Made by a program: the position numbers and the translations under genes
Shown: in pieces, positions 35,107 through 45,298 of the stretch
Layout of the letters: the number at the start of each line of letters is the position of its first letter
Position numbering within the stretch: the first letter of the stretch is position 1
The notes under the pieces: model-generated
What the model was told of the DNA's origin: nothing
Seen by the model: only the letters and a program-made list of their open reading frames with translations
The model's database searches: none
Assembly: GCA_003134695.1 (NCBI GenBank)
Contig: PLCB01000058.1
Span: 100,778-164,777, forward strand
DNA length: 64,000 nucleotides
Reading direction: 5' to 3'
Source of the DNA: Candidatus Zemynaea palustris
Lineage (GTDB): Bacteria; Vulcanimicrobiota; Vulcanimicrobiia; Vulcanimicrobiales; Vulcanimicrobiaceae

Positions 35107-35973
35107 TCACGCCGTGGGGCGGCGGACGTACTTCTGCTTCACCGTGGGATCGTTTTCGCGGTGCCCGAGGTCGTCGCGCAACTGGTGGAGGTTTTTTCGC
35201 AAACGAATCACCGCTTGCGCGTGGATCTGGGAGACGCGCGACTCGGAGACGCCAAGCGTCGCTTTGATCTCTTTGAGCGTCTGACCCTCGAAGTAGTACA
35301 GCCTAATCACGATACGCTCTTGCGGTGGGAGGCTGTCGACCGCTTCGACGAGCATCGCGCGGACTTCGCGCTGCTCGAGCGACGCACCGAGTTCGTCTTC
35401 ATCGCCGCGCAGCGTGTCGAGCAGCGGGATATCGCTGCCGCGTTCGTTGGGAAGGTGCTCCTCGAGCGAGAGGATCGAGGTCCCTCGGACGCGCTGCACT
35501 ACGCCGTCGAGTTCCTTGCGCGTGACGCCCAGACGCTCGGCCAGTTCGTCGTCGGTCGGATTACGTCCGAGTTCCGCTTCGAGCTGGTGGCTCGTGCGGT
35601 CGAGCTCGCGCGCTTTCTGCCGAACCGCGCGCGGAACCCAGTCGAGCGAGCGAAGCGCGTCGAGAATCGCGCCGTGAATGCGCGTGATCGCGTAGGTCTC
35701 GAACTTCACGCCGCGTCCGTCGTCGTATTTTTCGATCGCGTCGATCAAACCGATCACGCCGTCGCTGATCAGATCGTTCAGCTCGACGTTCGGGGGCAGA
35801 TTGACGGAAATCCGTCCCGCCACGTACTTCACCAAGTGAATGTAGCGATGGATGACCTCTTCGCGCGCGTAGGCGTTGCCCGCAATGACGTACTGCGAGC
35901 GGTGCTCCACCTTCAAAAAAACCCGTACCCCTCCGGCGAACGGCTTTCGCCCGGCCGAGCCGAGAACCCTCAC
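35107..35973 (-). CDS. FliA/WhiG-type RNA polymerase sigma factor
   Basis: 288 residues. Region 2 (VKYVAGRISVNLPPNVELND, then LISDGVIGLIDAIEKYD and VKFETYAITRIHGAILDALR) is the sigma-28 signature. Region 3 (ELGRNPTDDELAERLGV) and region 4 (LPPQERIVIRLYYFEGQTLK with an HTH ending SESRVSQIHAQA) complete it. Such factors direct flagellar or developmental genes in other bacteria; with fliJ-flbD-fliO 8 kb away a motility role is plausible. The first 20-30 residues are uncertain, as alternative starts exist. It begins 20 bases after the permease stop. Confidence 0.9.
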   Translation of the reverse strand: MRVLGSAGRKPFAGGVRVFLKVEHRSQYVIAGNAYAREEVIHRYIHLVKYVAGRISVNLPPNVELNDLISDGVIGLIDAIEKYDDGRGVKFETYAITRIHGAILDALRSLDWVPRAVRQKARELDRTSHQLEAELGRNPTDDELAERLGVTRKELDGVVQRVRGTSILSLEEHLPNERGSDIPLLDTLRGDEDELGASLEQREVRAMLVEAVDSLPPQERIVIRLYYFEGQTLKEIKATLGVSESRVSQIHAQAVIRLRKNLHQLRDDLGHRENDPTVKQKYVRRPTA

Positions 35974-35992
35974 CCCTCCAAGCCGGGCACGC

Positions 35993-37012
35993 TCACCCGT
36001 AGCGGATGCGGGGATTCGCCGCGGCGTACAGGATGTCGACGGCGGCGTTGACGACGACGAAGACGGTGGCGAAGAGTAAAATGCAGCCGTTGATGACCGG
36101 CATGTCGCGATTGGAGATCGCTTCGAACGCCAAGCGGCCGACGCCGGGCCACGCGAAGATGTGCTCGGTCAAGACCGCGCCCCCGAGCAAGAGCCCGGTC
36201 TGCAAGCCGACGACCGTCAAGATCGGAATGAGCGCGTTGCGCAGCGCGTGTTTGACGACCACCGCGGCCGGCCCGAGACCTTTGGCACGCGCGGTTCGGA
36301 CGTAATCGCTGCGCAAGACTTCGAACATCCCGCTGCGCGTAATCTTGGCCACGATCGCAAGCGGAATCGTGCCGAGCGTTACCGCCGGCAGCACCAGATG
36401 CCAGAGCGCATCGAGCGCGGCGCGGACGTTGCCGGCGAGCAACGCATCGAGAACGATCAGATGCGTCCGGGTCGGCACGTAGTAGGTCAGCGAGATCCGA
36501 CCGGAGATCGGGAAGAGGTTCAATCCGAAATTCGACGGGACGACGGCCAGCAGATAGACCAGCATCCAGCCGAGCACGAACACCGGCGTCGAGACGCCGA
36601 GCAGGACCGCGCTCATCGTGAGGATGTCGAGGACGCCGTTGCGGCGCAGCGCCGCGAAGATCCCCGCCGGGATGCCGATCGTAACGGCGACGATGAGCGC
36701 GCCGATCGACAGCTCGACCGTCGCCGGAAAGTGCTCGGCGAGTTTGGTGGCCACCGGCTGGGCGTCGGATACGGAGCGGCCCAAATCGCCTTGCAGCAAG
36801 TGAGCGAAGTAGAGTCCCAGTTGCACGAACCACGGCTTGTCGAGACCGAGCGCCGCGCGCAGCGCGGCGACCTGGTCGGCCGAGGCATGCTCGCCGAGGC
36901 GAATGGTGACCGGATCGCCCGGGATCGCTTGCATGAACGCAAAGCTCACGATCGTAATCCCGATCAGCACCAGAATTAGCCGCACGAAACGCCGCGCGAC
37001 GAACGTGATCAT
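35993..37012 (-). CDS. DppB/OppB-like ABC transporter permease (orphan)
   Basis: 339 residues from ATG 37012 (MITFVARRFVRLILVLIGIT). Six membrane segments and the BPD-transporter signature EVLRSDYVRTARAKGLGP (EAA loop) identify a peptide/nickel-type permease. A partner DppC permease, binding protein and ATPases are absent on both sides: the sigma factor follows by 20 bases and a GAF protein precedes it. Either it works with subunits encoded elsewhere or its operon has been broken up. Confidence 0.92.
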   Translation of the reverse strand: MITFVARRFVRLILVLIGITIVSFAFMQAIPGDPVTIRLGEHASADQVAALRAALGLDKPWFVQLGLYFAHLLQGDLGRSVSDAQPVATKLAEHFPATVELSIGALIVAVTIGIPAGIFAALRRNGVLDILTMSAVLLGVSTPVFVLGWMLVYLLAVVPSNFGLNLFPISGRISLTYYVPTRTHLIVLDALLAGNVRAALDALWHLVLPAVTLGTIPLAIVAKITRSGMFEVLRSDYVRTARAKGLGPAAVVVKHALRNALIPILTVVGLQTGLLLGGAVLTEHIFAWPGVGRLAFEAISNRDMPVINGCILLFATVFVVVNAAVDILYAAANPRIRYG

Positions 37013-37062
37013 CGGGCCCGCTTTCGAGTGGCGCTGCGGCTTCCCCGCGTCCGGCCGGGCGG

Positions 37063-37608
37063 TTACGCGGCGGTGGCGAACCTCTCGAGCCGGTCGACCG
37101 CGAGTTGCGCGAGGACGCCGAGCAGTTCGACCGCTTGCCCGTCGGCGCGCCGTGCGACGCGGTCGAGGACGCAAAGCGTTCCGACGTTCTGGTCGCCGCT
37201 CAGGAGCTGGACCCCGACGTAGAAACGGATGTTTTCGGGCCCGGTGACGAGCGTATGCAACTTCGTGCGCAAATCGAGATCGGCTTGCTCGACCGCGTAC
37301 GGCACGTGCTGTGCTATCACACTGGCACAGAATCCGGGTTCGTTCGGAAGTTCGCGCAAGCTCTCGAAACCGTAGCTCCCGATCAAGCGAATCCGTTGGC
37401 GCTCGACGAGCGTGCAGAACGCAATCGGCGTCTCGCAGAGATGCGCGGCCAGCCGCGCGATCGGGTCGAAGGCATTGCCGGAGGTAAGGTCCGGCGCCGC
37501 AAAGCGCTCGACGACCGCGAGCCGTCGGCCCTCGCTCGTTGCGAGGCCGAAGGGATACGAGCCGGCCAGCGGTTGGAGAAACGAAGAGACCGAAAGAGCG
37601 TACGGCAT
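37063..37608 (-). CDS. GAF-domain protein
   Basis: 181 residues from ATG 37608. The domain reads FDPIARLAAHLCETPIAFCT, LVERQRIRLIGSYGFE, then FCASVIAQHVPYAVEQADLD and FYVGVQLLSGDQNVGTLCVL, the GAF pattern common in two-component and c-di-GMP proteins. No output domain is attached. It diverges from the pyrophosphatase gene and precedes the orphan permease by 50 bases. The ligand is unknown. Confidence 0.87.
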   Translation of the reverse strand: MPYALSVSSFLQPLAGSYPFGLATSEGRRLAVVERFAAPDLTSGNAFDPIARLAAHLCETPIAFCTLVERQRIRLIGSYGFESLRELPNEPGFCASVIAQHVPYAVEQADLDLRTKLHTLVTGPENIRFYVGVQLLSGDQNVGTLCVLDRVARRADGQAVELLGVLAQLAVDRLERFATAA

Positions 37609-37638
37609 TGGCGCCTCCGTGCCGGGATAACTCTCCTC

Positions 37639-37665
37639 ACTATAGGAGCGCAGCTTGGGGTTCAA
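37639..37665 (-). promoter_or_regulatory. possible promoter of the GAF gene
   Basis: TTGAAC (37660-37665) and TATAGT (37639-37644) face the GAF gene, 31 bases before its ATG. The 15-base spacer is short, so this is tentative. Confidence 0.35.
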
Positions 37666-37813
37666 TAGGGCCGACCGGCCCAGCGCAGCAGGGCGCTGAG
37701 ACGACAGGACTGCACCCGGGCCGTGCCAAACGCGGACGGTCGCTCGGGCGGACAACATCAGCCCGGGTGAAAATCGCCGCGCACTCTTATCTCTTATAAG
37801 GTAGGCAAACGGG

Positions 37814-39925
37814 TTGAACGCACATATTGGGGCACAGGTCGGGATCGAGCTCGGGCTCGCCGCGGGGGTCATCGCGATCCTCTACGGCGCCCTCCTCATC
37901 GGCTGGGTCTTGCGCCAGCCCGACGGTAACGATCGCATGCGCGAGATCGCCGCCGCGATTCAAGAGGGTGCGATGGCGTTCTTACGCCGCCAGTACACGA
38001 CGATTGGGATCGTCGCGATCGTTCTCGCGCTCCTGATCGGCTTCGGCATCGGCTGGGAGGCGGCGGTCGGCTTCGTGATCGGCGCGACCCTCTCGGGAGC
38101 GGCCGGCTTCATCGGAATGATCGTCTCGGTGCGCGCGAACGTGCGTACCGCCGAGGCAGCGCGCGGCGGCCTCGCGCCAGCCCTCGCGCTCGCGTTTCGC
38201 GGCGGTGCGATCACCGGATTGCTCGTCGTCGGACTCGGTATCATCGCCTGCAGCGGTTATTACGCCATCGTTCAACGCCTCAACGCCGGCGACGAAACGA
38301 CGTCGCTGGCCGCGATGGTCGGGCTCGCGTTCGGCTGTTCGCTCATCTCGGTGTTCGCGCGTCTGGGCGGTGGGATCTTTACGAAAGCAGCCGACGTCGG
38401 TGCCGATCTCGTCGGAAAAGTCGAAGCCGGGATTCCCGAAGACGACCCGCGCAACCCGGCGGTCATCGCCGACAACGTCGGCGACAACGTCGGCGACTGC
38501 GCCGGCATGGCTGCCGATCTTTTTGAGACCTACGTCGTAACGACGATCGCGGCGATGTTGCTCGGCCACCTCGTGCTGCCGAACTATCCCGGCGCGACGA
38601 CGTTCCCGCTGGTTCTCGGCGCGGTGTCGATCGTCGCCTCGATCATCGGAACGTTTTTCGTCCGCAAGCGCACCCACGGAACGATCATGGGGGCGCTGTA
38701 CCAAGGACTCATCGTCGCGGGCGTGCTGGCCGCGGTCTTCTTCTGGTTTGCGACCGCGCAAGAGTTTGCCGGCGGGGCGATCCTCAGGGGCGGCGCGACG
38801 ATCTCCGCGTTCGGAATCTTCGTCTGCGCACTCGTCGGCCTTGCGGTCACCGGCGCCATCACGTACATCACCGAGTATTATACCGGGACGCAGTTCCGCT
38901 CCGTGCGTACGATCGCCAAAGCCTCGATCACCGGCCACGCGACCAACATCATCGCCGGCCTCGCGGTTTCGATGCAGGCGACCGCGTTGCCGGCGCTGAC
39001 GATCGTCCTCGGAATTCTCGTTTCCTATTATTACGGAAATCTCTATGGCGTCGGGATCGCCGTTATGGCGATGCTCTCCATGGCCGGGATCATCGTCGCG
39101 ATCGACTCGTTCGGTCCGATCACCGACAATGCGGGCGGCATCGCCGAGATGGCGGACCTGCCTGAATCGGTGCGCGCCGTGACCGATCCGCTCGACGCGG
39201 TCGGAAATACGACCAAGGCGGTCACCAAGGGTTATGCGATCGGCTCGGCCGGGCTTGCCGCGGTCGTGCTGTTTGCCTCGTTCTTGCAAGAGCTCTCCGA
39301 CAAGTGTGCGGCGACCGCCGGCGCGGCGTGCTCGACGGTCCCGATCACCTTCAATCTCGGCGACCCGTACGTGTTGGCGGGGCTGTTCATCGGCGGACTC
39401 TGCCCATATCTCTTCGCGTCGCTCTCGATGGAATCGGTCGGGCGTGCGGGCGGTGCGGTGGTCGAAGAGGTTCGGCGTCAGTTTCGCGAGATGCCCGGCA
39501 TCATGGCGGGGACGCAGAAACCGGACTACGGCACGACGGTCGACATCGTGACGCGCGCCGCGCTACGCGAGATGATCGTGCCCGCGCTGATCCCGATCGG
39601 CGTCCCGGTGCTGGTGGTCGTGCTTTCGTACTTCCTTCCCAACAACGGCGGCGCGAAGATGATGGGCGGCGTGCTGGTCGGCTCGATCGTGACCGGATTG
39701 TTCCTCGCGATCGCGATGACCAGCGGCGGCGGCGCGTGGGACAATGCGAAGAAGTTCATCGAGGAAGGAAATTATGGCGGCAAAGGTTCGGCGGCGCACG
39801 CTGCCGCGGTCACCGGCGACACCGTAGGCGATCCGTATAAGGACACCGCCGGCCCGGCGATCAACCCGATGATCAAAGTCCTCAACATCGTCGCACTCTT
39901 GCTCGTCGGGTATTTAGTGCACTAG
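37814..39925 (+). CDS. hppA: membrane-bound proton-pumping pyrophosphatase
   Basis: 703 residues, about 16 membrane segments, TTG start with AAGGTAGG upstream. The substrate-site motif [20 protein letters not shown] followed by [19 protein letters not shown] is diagnostic. It couples pyrophosphate hydrolysis to ion export. [10 protein letters not shown] has Lys468 at the position where K+-independent enzymes carry Lys and K+-dependent ones Ala, so a K+-independent proton pump is predicted. It is a lone gene, ended by a hairpin. Confidence 0.96.
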   Translation: MNAHIGAQVGIELGLAAGVIAILYGALLIGWVLRQPDGNDRMREIAAAIQEGAMAFLRRQYTTIGIVAIVLALLIGFGIGWEAAVGFVIGATLSGAAGFIGMIVSVRANVRTAEAARGGLAPALALAFRGGAITGLLVVGLGIIACSGYYAIVQRLNAGDETTSLAAMVGLAFGCSLISVFARLGGGIFTKAADVGADLVGKVEAGIPEDDPRNPAVIADNVGDNVGDCAGMAADLFETYVVTTIAAMLLGHLVLPNYPGATTFPLVLGAVSIVASIIGTFFVRKRTHGTIMGALYQGLIVAGVLAAVFFWFATAQEFAGGAILRGGATISAFGIFVCALVGLAVTGAITYITEYYTGTQFRSVRTIAKASITGHATNIIAGLAVSMQATALPALTIVLGILVSYYYGNLYGVGIAVMAMLSMAGIIVAIDSFGPITDNAGGIAEMADLPESVRAVTDPLDAVGNTTKAVTKGYAIGSAGLAAVVLFASFLQELSDKCAATAGAACSTVPITFNLGDPYVLAGLFIGGLCPYLFASLSMESVGRAGGAVVEEVRRQFREMPGIMAGTQKPDYGTTVDIVTRAALREMIVPALIPIGVPVLVVVLSYFLPNNGGAKMMGGVLVGSIVTGLFLAIAMTSGGGAWDNAKKFIEEGNYGGKGSAAHAAAVTGDTVGDPYKDTAGPAINPMIKVLNIVALLLVGYLVH

Positions 39926-39949
39926 CTCACGGTGCTTCGGTTCTGTGAT

Positions 39950-39972
39950 GGCGGCGCGCGGTGCGTGCCGCC
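39950..39972. terminator. hairpin between convergent hppA and M16 protease genes
   Basis: GGCGGC (39950-39955) pairs with GCCGCC (39967-39972), extended by CGC/GCG inside. There is no long T-run. Its position between two convergent stops supports a shared terminator. Confidence 0.5.
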
Positions 39973-39973
39973 C

Positions 39974-42745
39974 CTAGCGGACCGGGCCCTGATAGACCTC
40001 GACCAGATGCTCGGGATGGAAGTACTTTCGCGCGACCTCGCGGACGCGGTCGGGCGTAACGTCGCGGTAACGGTCCCCCAGATGCACGTAATAGTCGGTC
40101 GGGAGGCTGTTGACGCCGAGCGCCAAGACGTCGCCGGCGATGTCCGCATACGAGCTCTCTTGAACGACGCTGCGCGTGATCAGAACGCGTTTGGCTCCCT
40201 CGACTTCACCGGAATCGATCAGCTCCGTTTGCATCCGGCGAATCTGCGCGCGTAACACGCTCAGCGCCGCCTGAAGGTTGGCCGGCGTCGCGCCGAACTC
40301 GAAGGTGATCGTCCCGCGATCGGGACCGGCGTTGAGCGAGCTTTCGACATCGTAGACGAGGCCGCGTTTCATGCGCATCTCCTCCATCAGCCACGAGTTG
40401 CTGGAATGGCCGAGCAGCACGTTGGCAACCGAGAGCGCGTAATAGTCGGGGTTACTACGAGTGATTCCGGGCTGGCCGAGGCGCACGATGACCGCGTCGC
40501 CGCTGCTCGGAATCGCCTTCGAGGCCGCGGGCGGATACGGGATCGGCGGCAATGCCGGGTCGGGCGCGAGGCCCTCGCCCTTCCAAGCACCGAAGTCCCG
40601 CTCGAGGACGACACGGACTTGGGCCGGATTGACGTCGCCGACGATCGCGAGGGTCGTGAACTCGGGTCGGATATAGCGCTTCGCGTATGCGACCAGATCG
40701 TCGCGCGTGATGCGCCCGAACGTCTGCGGCGTCGGTTCGCGCAACTCGGGATCGCCTTTGGGCAAGAGCAGCTCGCGATACGCCTTCTCGAAGCGGTACT
40801 CGGGCTGCGTGGTGATGCGCGCCGCCGATTCGGACTCTTGGCGTAATACGAGCGAGACGTAATTCTGCGGGAAGGCCGGCGTCGTCAATTCATCCGCCAA
40901 GAGTCCCGCGACGCGCTCGAAATCCTTCGAGAAACAGCGAGCTCTGATCCGCTCGCCGACGACCATCTCCGCGCCGAGCGCGCCGAGCGTTTTCTCCGTC
41001 TCGCTGAAGTCGGCGTTTTTCCCGCCGTAGCCTAAGAGCGAAAACGCCGTGCTGCCCAGGCCTTCTTTCCCCGGAGGATCGAAGGCCGGCGACGCACGCT
41101 CCTCGCCACGGATCACGACCGTCGCACTGTCGTGAACGGGCTGAACGAGCACGGTCATTCCGCCGATCTTGAACGTCGTCGGCGCGATCCTGCTCGGCTG
41201 CGCGAACACGGGTTTGCGCAACTCGGCGCGAATGTAGTCGGGCTGGACGCGGTCGCCCGACGCGACGCGCGCACCGAAATCGTCGGAGACTCCGCCGCCC
41301 ACTGACGGCGGCGCGTTCTCGCCGGCACCGGCGACGCGCGGTCGGAGATCCCCGATCACCGTCGGCCTCGCGAAATACTTGACGGCCGCGGCACGCACCG
41401 AGGCCGGCGTCACGGCGGCGGTGTTCGCCGTATCGTCGCCGAGCGTCAGATCTTGGCTTCCGTACAGGTCGCCGATCTCTTCGCTGAAGTCGTCGACCGA
41501 GTCGCGGGCGTACGAGTTTTGCGCGACGAGGCGATTGCGCACTCGCGCGACCAGCGTCTCAGGAAAGCCGTTCTCGATTGCGGCCGCGAGCGTCCGCTGA
41601 AAGACTTCGCGAACTTCTCCCGCGGTGTGGCCGGGCGCGACGGCATACAGCACGTGAACCATGCCGAGCCGCTGCCTGAAATCGGGGTCGACCGAGGCGA
41701 ACAGCGCATACCCCGCTTGCACCTCGTTGCGATAAAACGGTGAGAGTTCGTCGCCGATCACATACGCGAGATTCTGCACGTCGTAAGTGATCCTACCGTC
41801 CGCGATTCCGGGGACGGCGAACGCCATGTCGACGACCTCGAATGGATACTCGGCGGTCTCATTAACCTCACGCGGTACGGTCGGCGACGCGACCTGGATC
41901 TCGGCGTGGGCCGGGACGTCGCGGCGCGGGACCGGTGTAAAGACTCGCTCTGCCATCGCAAACACGTCGGCGGCGTGCACGTCGCCTACGACGACGAAGG
42001 TCGCGTTGTTGGGCGCATACCAGCGGTCGTAATACGCGCGCAAGTCGTCGACGGTCGCTTGAACGACGTCGGCGCGACGCCCAAGCGGCGTCCAGGCATA
42101 GGCGTTCTCGCCCGCCACTGCGCCTCGAACGTCGCCGAAAAACTTCGCAAGCGGATTCGTGCTCGCGTTGTCGATCTCGTTGAGAACCGCGTTGCGTTCT
42201 TGATTCCAGGCGTCGGGGCTCAGGCTCAGGTTCTGCATGCGGTCCACTTCGAGGCGCATCACGGCCTCGAGCGAGTCCGACGGAACGACGAAGTAGAAGC
42301 GGGTGTAATCTTCGGCGGTCGTCGCGTTGAATTTTCCGCCGGCGTGCGCGACGAAGTTCTCGAGTCCCGCGTACGACAAGCTCGGAGTTCCGCGGAACAT
42401 CATGTGCTCGAGCGCGTGCGCCAGACCGCTCTTCCCCGGCGTCTCGTCGGCCGAGCCGAAGCGATACCACATCCCCGTCTCGACGATCGGCGCGAGCCGG
42501 CTCTCGACGACGACGACGCGCATCCCGTTCGAGAGCATCTTGATCTCCGGCGCGGCCACGGCGTCTTGCGCGCGCACGCCAAACCCACTCGCCGCGACCA
42601 GAACGATCGCGGCGAGCAGCCCGGCGAGTGATTTGCTGTTAACGGATTTCGACGGTCGCGCCGACTTCGGCCAACTTGGCTTTGATCGCTTCGGCCTCGT
42701 CCTTCGGGACGCCGGTCTTGATCGGCTTGGGAGCGCTCTCGACAA
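39974..42745 (-). CDS. exported M16 zinc peptidase (two-domain, PqqL-like)
   Basis: About 890 residues. The N-terminal M16 unit carries the inverted zinc motif HALEH (HxxEH) followed about 75 residues later by a Glu in [11 protein letters not shown] second, inactive-looking M16 unit follows (from [20 protein letters not shown]), giving four roughly 220-residue lobes. A signal-like stretch ([19 protein letters not shown], then RAQD) precedes the protease but no ATG, GTG or TTG starts it; the only canonical start is TTG 42745, inside rplL, which would add an Arg/Ser/Pro-rich leader. The true start is unresolved. Probably co-transcribed with rplL. Confidence 0.85.
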   Translation of the reverse strand: MSRALPSRSRPASRRTRPKRSKPSWPKSARPSKSVNSKSLAGLLAAIVLVAASGFGVRAQDAVAAPEIKMLSNGMRVVVVESRLAPIVETGMWYRFGSADETPGKSGLAHALEHMMFRGTPSLSYAGLENFVAHAGGKFNATTAEDYTRFYFVVPSDSLEAVMRLEVDRMQNLSLSPDAWNQERNAVLNEIDNASTNPLAKFFGDVRGAVAGENAYAWTPLGRRADVVQATVDDLRAYYDRWYAPNNATFVVVGDVHAADVFAMAERVFTPVPRRDVPAHAEIQVASPTVPREVNETAEYPFEVVDMAFAVPGIADGRITYDVQNLAYVIGDELSPFYRNEVQAGYALFASVDPDFRQRLGMVHVLYAVAPGHTAGEVREVFQRTLAAAIENGFPETLVARVRNRLVAQNSYARDSVDDFSEEIGDLYGSQDLTLGDDTANTAAVTPASVRAAAVKYFARPTVIGDLRPRVAGAGENAPPSVGGGVSDDFGARVASGDRVQPDYIRAELRKPVFAQPSRIAPTTFKIGGMTVLVQPVHDSATVVIRGEERASPAFDPPGKEGLGSTAFSLLGYGGKNADFSETEKTLGALGAEMVVGERIRARCFSKDFERVAGLLADELTTPAFPQNYVSLVLRQESESAARITTQPEYRFEKAYRELLLPKGDPELREPTPQTFGRITRDDLVAYAKRYIRPEFTTLAIVGDVNPAQVRVVLERDFGAWKGEGLAPDPALPPIPYPPAASKAIPSSGDAVIVRLGQPGITRSNPDYYALSVANVLLGHSSNSWLMEEMRMKRGLVYDVESSLNAGPDRGTITFEFGATPANLQAALSVLRAQIRRMQTELIDSGEVEGAKRVLITRSVVQESSYADIAGDVLALGVNSLPTDYYVHLGDRYRDVTPDRVREVARKYFHPEHLVEVYQGPVR

Positions 42746-43016
42746 ACGCCTTCGCTTCGGTCAGACCGAGGCTCGTGAGTTCGCGCACGGCCTTGATGAC
42801 CTTGATTTTCTCCGGACCGACCTCGGTGAGGACCGCGTCGAACTCGGTCTTCTCGACTGCTGGAGCCGGCGCAGCTCCGCCCGCACCCGGTGCGGCGGCG
42901 GCGGCGGCCGGCGCGGCGGCGCTGACGCCCCACTTCTCTTCGAGCGTTTTTACTAACTCGTTGAGTTCGAGGACGGTCAACTTCTCGACTTGATCGATGA
43001 TATCGGCAACTGCCAT
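42639..43016 (-). CDS. rplL: 50S ribosomal protein L7/L12
   Basis: 125 residues. N-terminal dimer domain ([19 protein letters not shown]), an Ala/Pro/Gly hinge (about 34-52) and the C-terminal factor-binding domain ([20 protein letters not shown], then [10 protein letters not shown]). It forms the ribosomal stalk and recruits GTPase factors. 13 bases separate it from rplJ. Confidence 0.98.
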   Translation of the reverse strand: MAVADIIDQVEKLTVLELNELVKTLEEKWGVSAAAPAAAAAAPGAGGAAPAPAVEKTEFDAVLTEVGPEKIKVIKAVRELTSLGLTEAKAFVESAPKPIKTGVPKDEAEAIKAKLAEVGATVEIR

Positions 43017-43029
43017 GATCTGCTTCTCC

Positions 43030-43557
43030 TTAAGATGCTGACTCGGCGAGTTGCTTCTCGCGAGCGCTGAGGACGCGGACGAATCCGCCGGGGTTGGCTG
43101 CGAGCACGCCGACGAATCCGCGCATCGGACCGACGAATATGCCCAGCAATTGGGACTGGAGTTGGGTCTTCGACGGCAGCGCCGCGAGGATCGCGACCGC
43201 CTTCGCGTCGAGAACTTTGCCGTCGACGTAGGCCGCCTTCACCTCGATCGGCTTGACGCCGTCGCTAAATTGTTTGAGAGCCTTGGCCGGCGAGACCGGA
43301 TCGCTCGGCGCGAAGACGATACCCGTCGGCCCGGCGAGGAACTCCGCAACTTGCTTGGCGAGCTCGCCTTCAGCGGCGCGTGCGAACAGCGTGTTCTTGA
43401 CGACCGCGTAGCTGTTGCCGTCTTTACGAAGCTCGGCGCGCAGCCGGGTGATCTCGCCGACCGTCAAGCCGGAATAGTTGGTAAAGAACAGATACTTCGC
43501 CGAAGCGAGCCGCTTGCGCAGCTGTTCGATCGTCTGTTCCTTCTTTGCGGTCGGCAT
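43030..43557 (-). CDS. rplJ: 50S ribosomal protein L10
   Basis: 175 residues. [20 protein letters not shown] and [14 protein letters not shown] are the L10 N-terminal domain; the C-terminal helix binds L7/L12 dimers. L10 usually autoregulates its operon by binding the mRNA leader, and the expected leader and promoter lie just upstream. Confidence 0.97.
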   Translation of the reverse strand: MPTAKKEQTIEQLRKRLASAKYLFFTNYSGLTVGEITRLRAELRKDGNSYAVVKNTLFARAAEGELAKQVAEFLAGPTGIVFAPSDPVSPAKALKQFSDGVKPIEVKAAYVDGKVLDAKAVAILAALPSKTQLQSQLLGIFVGPMRGFVGVLAANPGGFVRVLSAREKQLAESAS

Positions 43558-43579
43558 CGGTCACGTTCTTTCCGGTTAG

Positions 43580-43717
43580 AGTCTAGGGCTCTTAGAACCG
43601 GAGGGCGCCGTCGGCCGATCCACTCGCCTCAGCGAGCGTCACGGAAGGTGATCGCACATCCTCGGTAGGCGCTTGCGCATTACCCGCCCTGGGGCGGACC
43701 TACGGTCATCGGAGCCA
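43580..43717 (-). ncRNA. ribosomal protein L10 leader
   Basis: The minus-strand transcript from the promoter at 43724 contains CCGTAGG (43699-43705), an inner CCGCCC/GGGCGG hairpin, and CCTACCGAGG (43660-43669), the pattern of L10 leaders that bind L10 or the L10-L12 complex. It ends shortly before the rplJ ribosome site. Confidence 0.75.
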
Positions 43718-43723
43718 GGGGCT

Positions 43724-43752
43724 ATCATAACGAAGCACCCGCGCCGCGTCAA
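43724..43752 (-). promoter_or_regulatory. sigma-70 type promoter of rplJL
   Basis: TTGACG (43747-43752), 17-base spacer, TATGAT (43724-43729). It lies between the EAL gene and the L10 leader, so rplJL can be expressed apart from rplKA. Confidence 0.8.
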
Positions 43753-43764
43753 GGCCGTGGGGCT

Positions 43765-44496
43765 TCAGGCGGCGCTCGGACTCGGCCGCGAGAGCCAGGC
43801 GGTGAACGCCGCTTCGTCCATCGCCGGCGCGATCAGAAACCCCTGAATCCGGGTGAAGCCGAACCTGCCCAGCCACTCGGCGGTCGACTCCCTCTCGATC
43901 CCACTCGCCGAGAGTTCGAGGTGCGCGTCTTGCGCGAGTTCGGCGATCGCCTTCACCGTGACGCGGCTCTTGGGATCACTGTCGAGATCTTGGACGAGCG
44001 TGCGGTCGACCTTCAGCTCGTTGACGAGCATCGTTTCGAGTTCGAGTCGCGAGAAATTTGAAAGGCTCGGGCCAAAACCGTCGACGCTGATTTTCACTCC
44101 CGCTTTGGAGAGTTTCTCGAGGTTTGCCTTCCGGGCGAGATCGTTGACGCGTACCACGCGCTCGTCAAATTCGAGAGAGAGCCGCCCAGGCTGCATCTGA
44201 TGCTTTCTGAGGCTCTCGAGGATGCGATCGGCGAGATCGACTTCCTCCAGGTTTTGCACCGAGAGATTTAGCGCCAGTCCCTCGGGCGCGAGCTTTCCTA
44301 GCTTCTTCCAAAAGTCTAGCGTCGTCTGCAGGAGGGAGTCGGTTAGGTCCTTGATGAGTCCGTGTTCCTCGGCGTACTTCACGAAGTCGTCGGGCGTGTC
44401 GAGTCCCTCAGCGTTGTCGGCGAAGCGGCAAAGCGCCTCGGCTCGAACCACTTTACGCGAGCCGAGATCGACGATGGGCTGATAGTTAACGAGCAT
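43765..44496 (-). CDS. EAL-domain protein, probably catalytically inactive
   Basis: 243 residues, one EAL domain and nothing else. It keeps EAL (20-22), LNLS, ELKVDR (Lys) and IQGFL (Gln). The DDFG loop reads VDGFG, so one metal-binding Asp is lost, and AEG-E reads ASGIE, so a catalytic Glu is lost. LEFDE keeps its Glu. It therefore more probably binds c-di-GMP or a partner than hydrolyses it. It sits between rplA and rplJ on the same strand, an uncommon place. The rplJL promoter begins within its 3' end region. Confidence 0.85.
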   Translation of the reverse strand: MLVNYQPIVDLGSRKVVRAEALCRFADNAEGLDTPDDFVKYAEEHGLIKDLTDSLLQTTLDFWKKLGKLAPEGLALNLSVQNLEEVDLADRILESLRKHQMQPGRLSLEFDERVVRVNDLARKANLEKLSKAGVKISVDGFGPSLSNFSRLELETMLVNELKVDRTLVQDLDSDPKSRVTVKAIAELAQDAHLELSASGIERESTAEWLGRFGFTRIQGFLIAPAMDEAAFTAWLSRPSPSAA

Positions 44497-44565
44497 CGTT
44501 CACCAGTCGTGACCGCCGGAATCTGGACAATTCAAGCGCTTCACCGCGTCCAGCCCGCGAGCCCC

Positions 44566-44586
44566 CTTCCAAGCCCTCCTTGGAAG
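44566..44586 (-). terminator. short hairpin after rplA
   Basis: CTTCCAAG pairs with CTTGGAAG across a 5-base loop, 8 bases past the rplA stop. No T-run follows, so it may be an mRNA-end stabiliser or a weak terminator before the EAL gene. Confidence 0.4.
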
Positions 44587-44593
44587 CACACAC

Positions 44594-45298
44594 TTAGGCT
44601 GCAGCGGCGGCCTTTACGCGGTTTGGATCGACTCGCACCCCGGGACCCATGGTGCTCGCCAGCGTGATGCTCTTGAGGTAGGTTCCTTTGGAGGCGGCGG
44701 GCTTCGCGCGCACGAGCGCGTCGAGCAGCGTCGTAACGTTCTCGGCGAGCTGTTGCTCGGCGAAACTCGCCTTACCGACAATCGTGTGAATGATCGCCGC
44801 CTTGTCCAAACGATACTCTACCTTCCCGGCCTTGATCTCGCGAACCGCTCCGGCGATGTTCGGCGAAACGGTCCCTGATTTTGGATTCGGCATTTTCTGG
44901 GCGAGGAGGCGCCCGAGTTCTTTGCCGACCGCGGGCATCATGTCCGGCGTCGCCACCGCGACGTCGAAATCCGAAAAGCCGCCCTTGACGCGATCGATCA
45001 GATCCTGATCGCCGACGATGTCGGCGCCGGCCGCCTCGGCCTCCTTCGCCTTATCGCCCTTCGCAAACGCGATCACGCGAACGGTACGACCCGTCCCATG
45101 CGGAAGCTGAACCGTCCCCCGAACGTTTTGGTCGCTCTTCTTCGGGTCCACGCCGAGCCGCACGTGGAGCTCGATCGTCTCGTCGAACTTCGCTTTCGCG
45201 TTGCGCTTGACGATCGATGACGCTTCGGTGGGATCGTAGAGTTTCTCGTGATCGAATGAGGCGACGGTATCGCGATACTTCTTGCCGTGCTGCTTCAT
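44594..45298 (-). CDS. rplA: 50S ribosomal protein L1
   Basis: 234 residues. [20 protein letters not shown] and the C-terminal [17 protein letters not shown] are the L1 signatures. L1 binds the mobile stalk of 23S rRNA. It overlaps rplK by 4 bases. Confidence 0.98.
   Translation of the reverse strand: MKQHGKKYRDTVASFDHEKLYDPTEASSIVKRNAKAKFDETIELHVRLGVDPKKSDQNVRGTVQLPHGTGRTVRVIAFAKGDKAKEAEAAGADIVGDQDLIDRVKGGFSDFDVAVATPDMMPAVGKELGRLLAQKMPNPKSGTVSPNIAGAVREIKAGKVEYRLDKAAIIHTIVGKASFAEQQLAENVTTLLDALVRAKPAASKGTYLKSITLASTMGPGVRVDPNRVKAAAAA

Noticed and set aside
37310..37329. Third TGTGC-A/TGGCACA-like inverted repeat with the same 6-base spacer
   Set aside because: It has one mismatch, lies inside the GAF coding sequence and lacks the flanking TTGAG, so chance is the better explanation.
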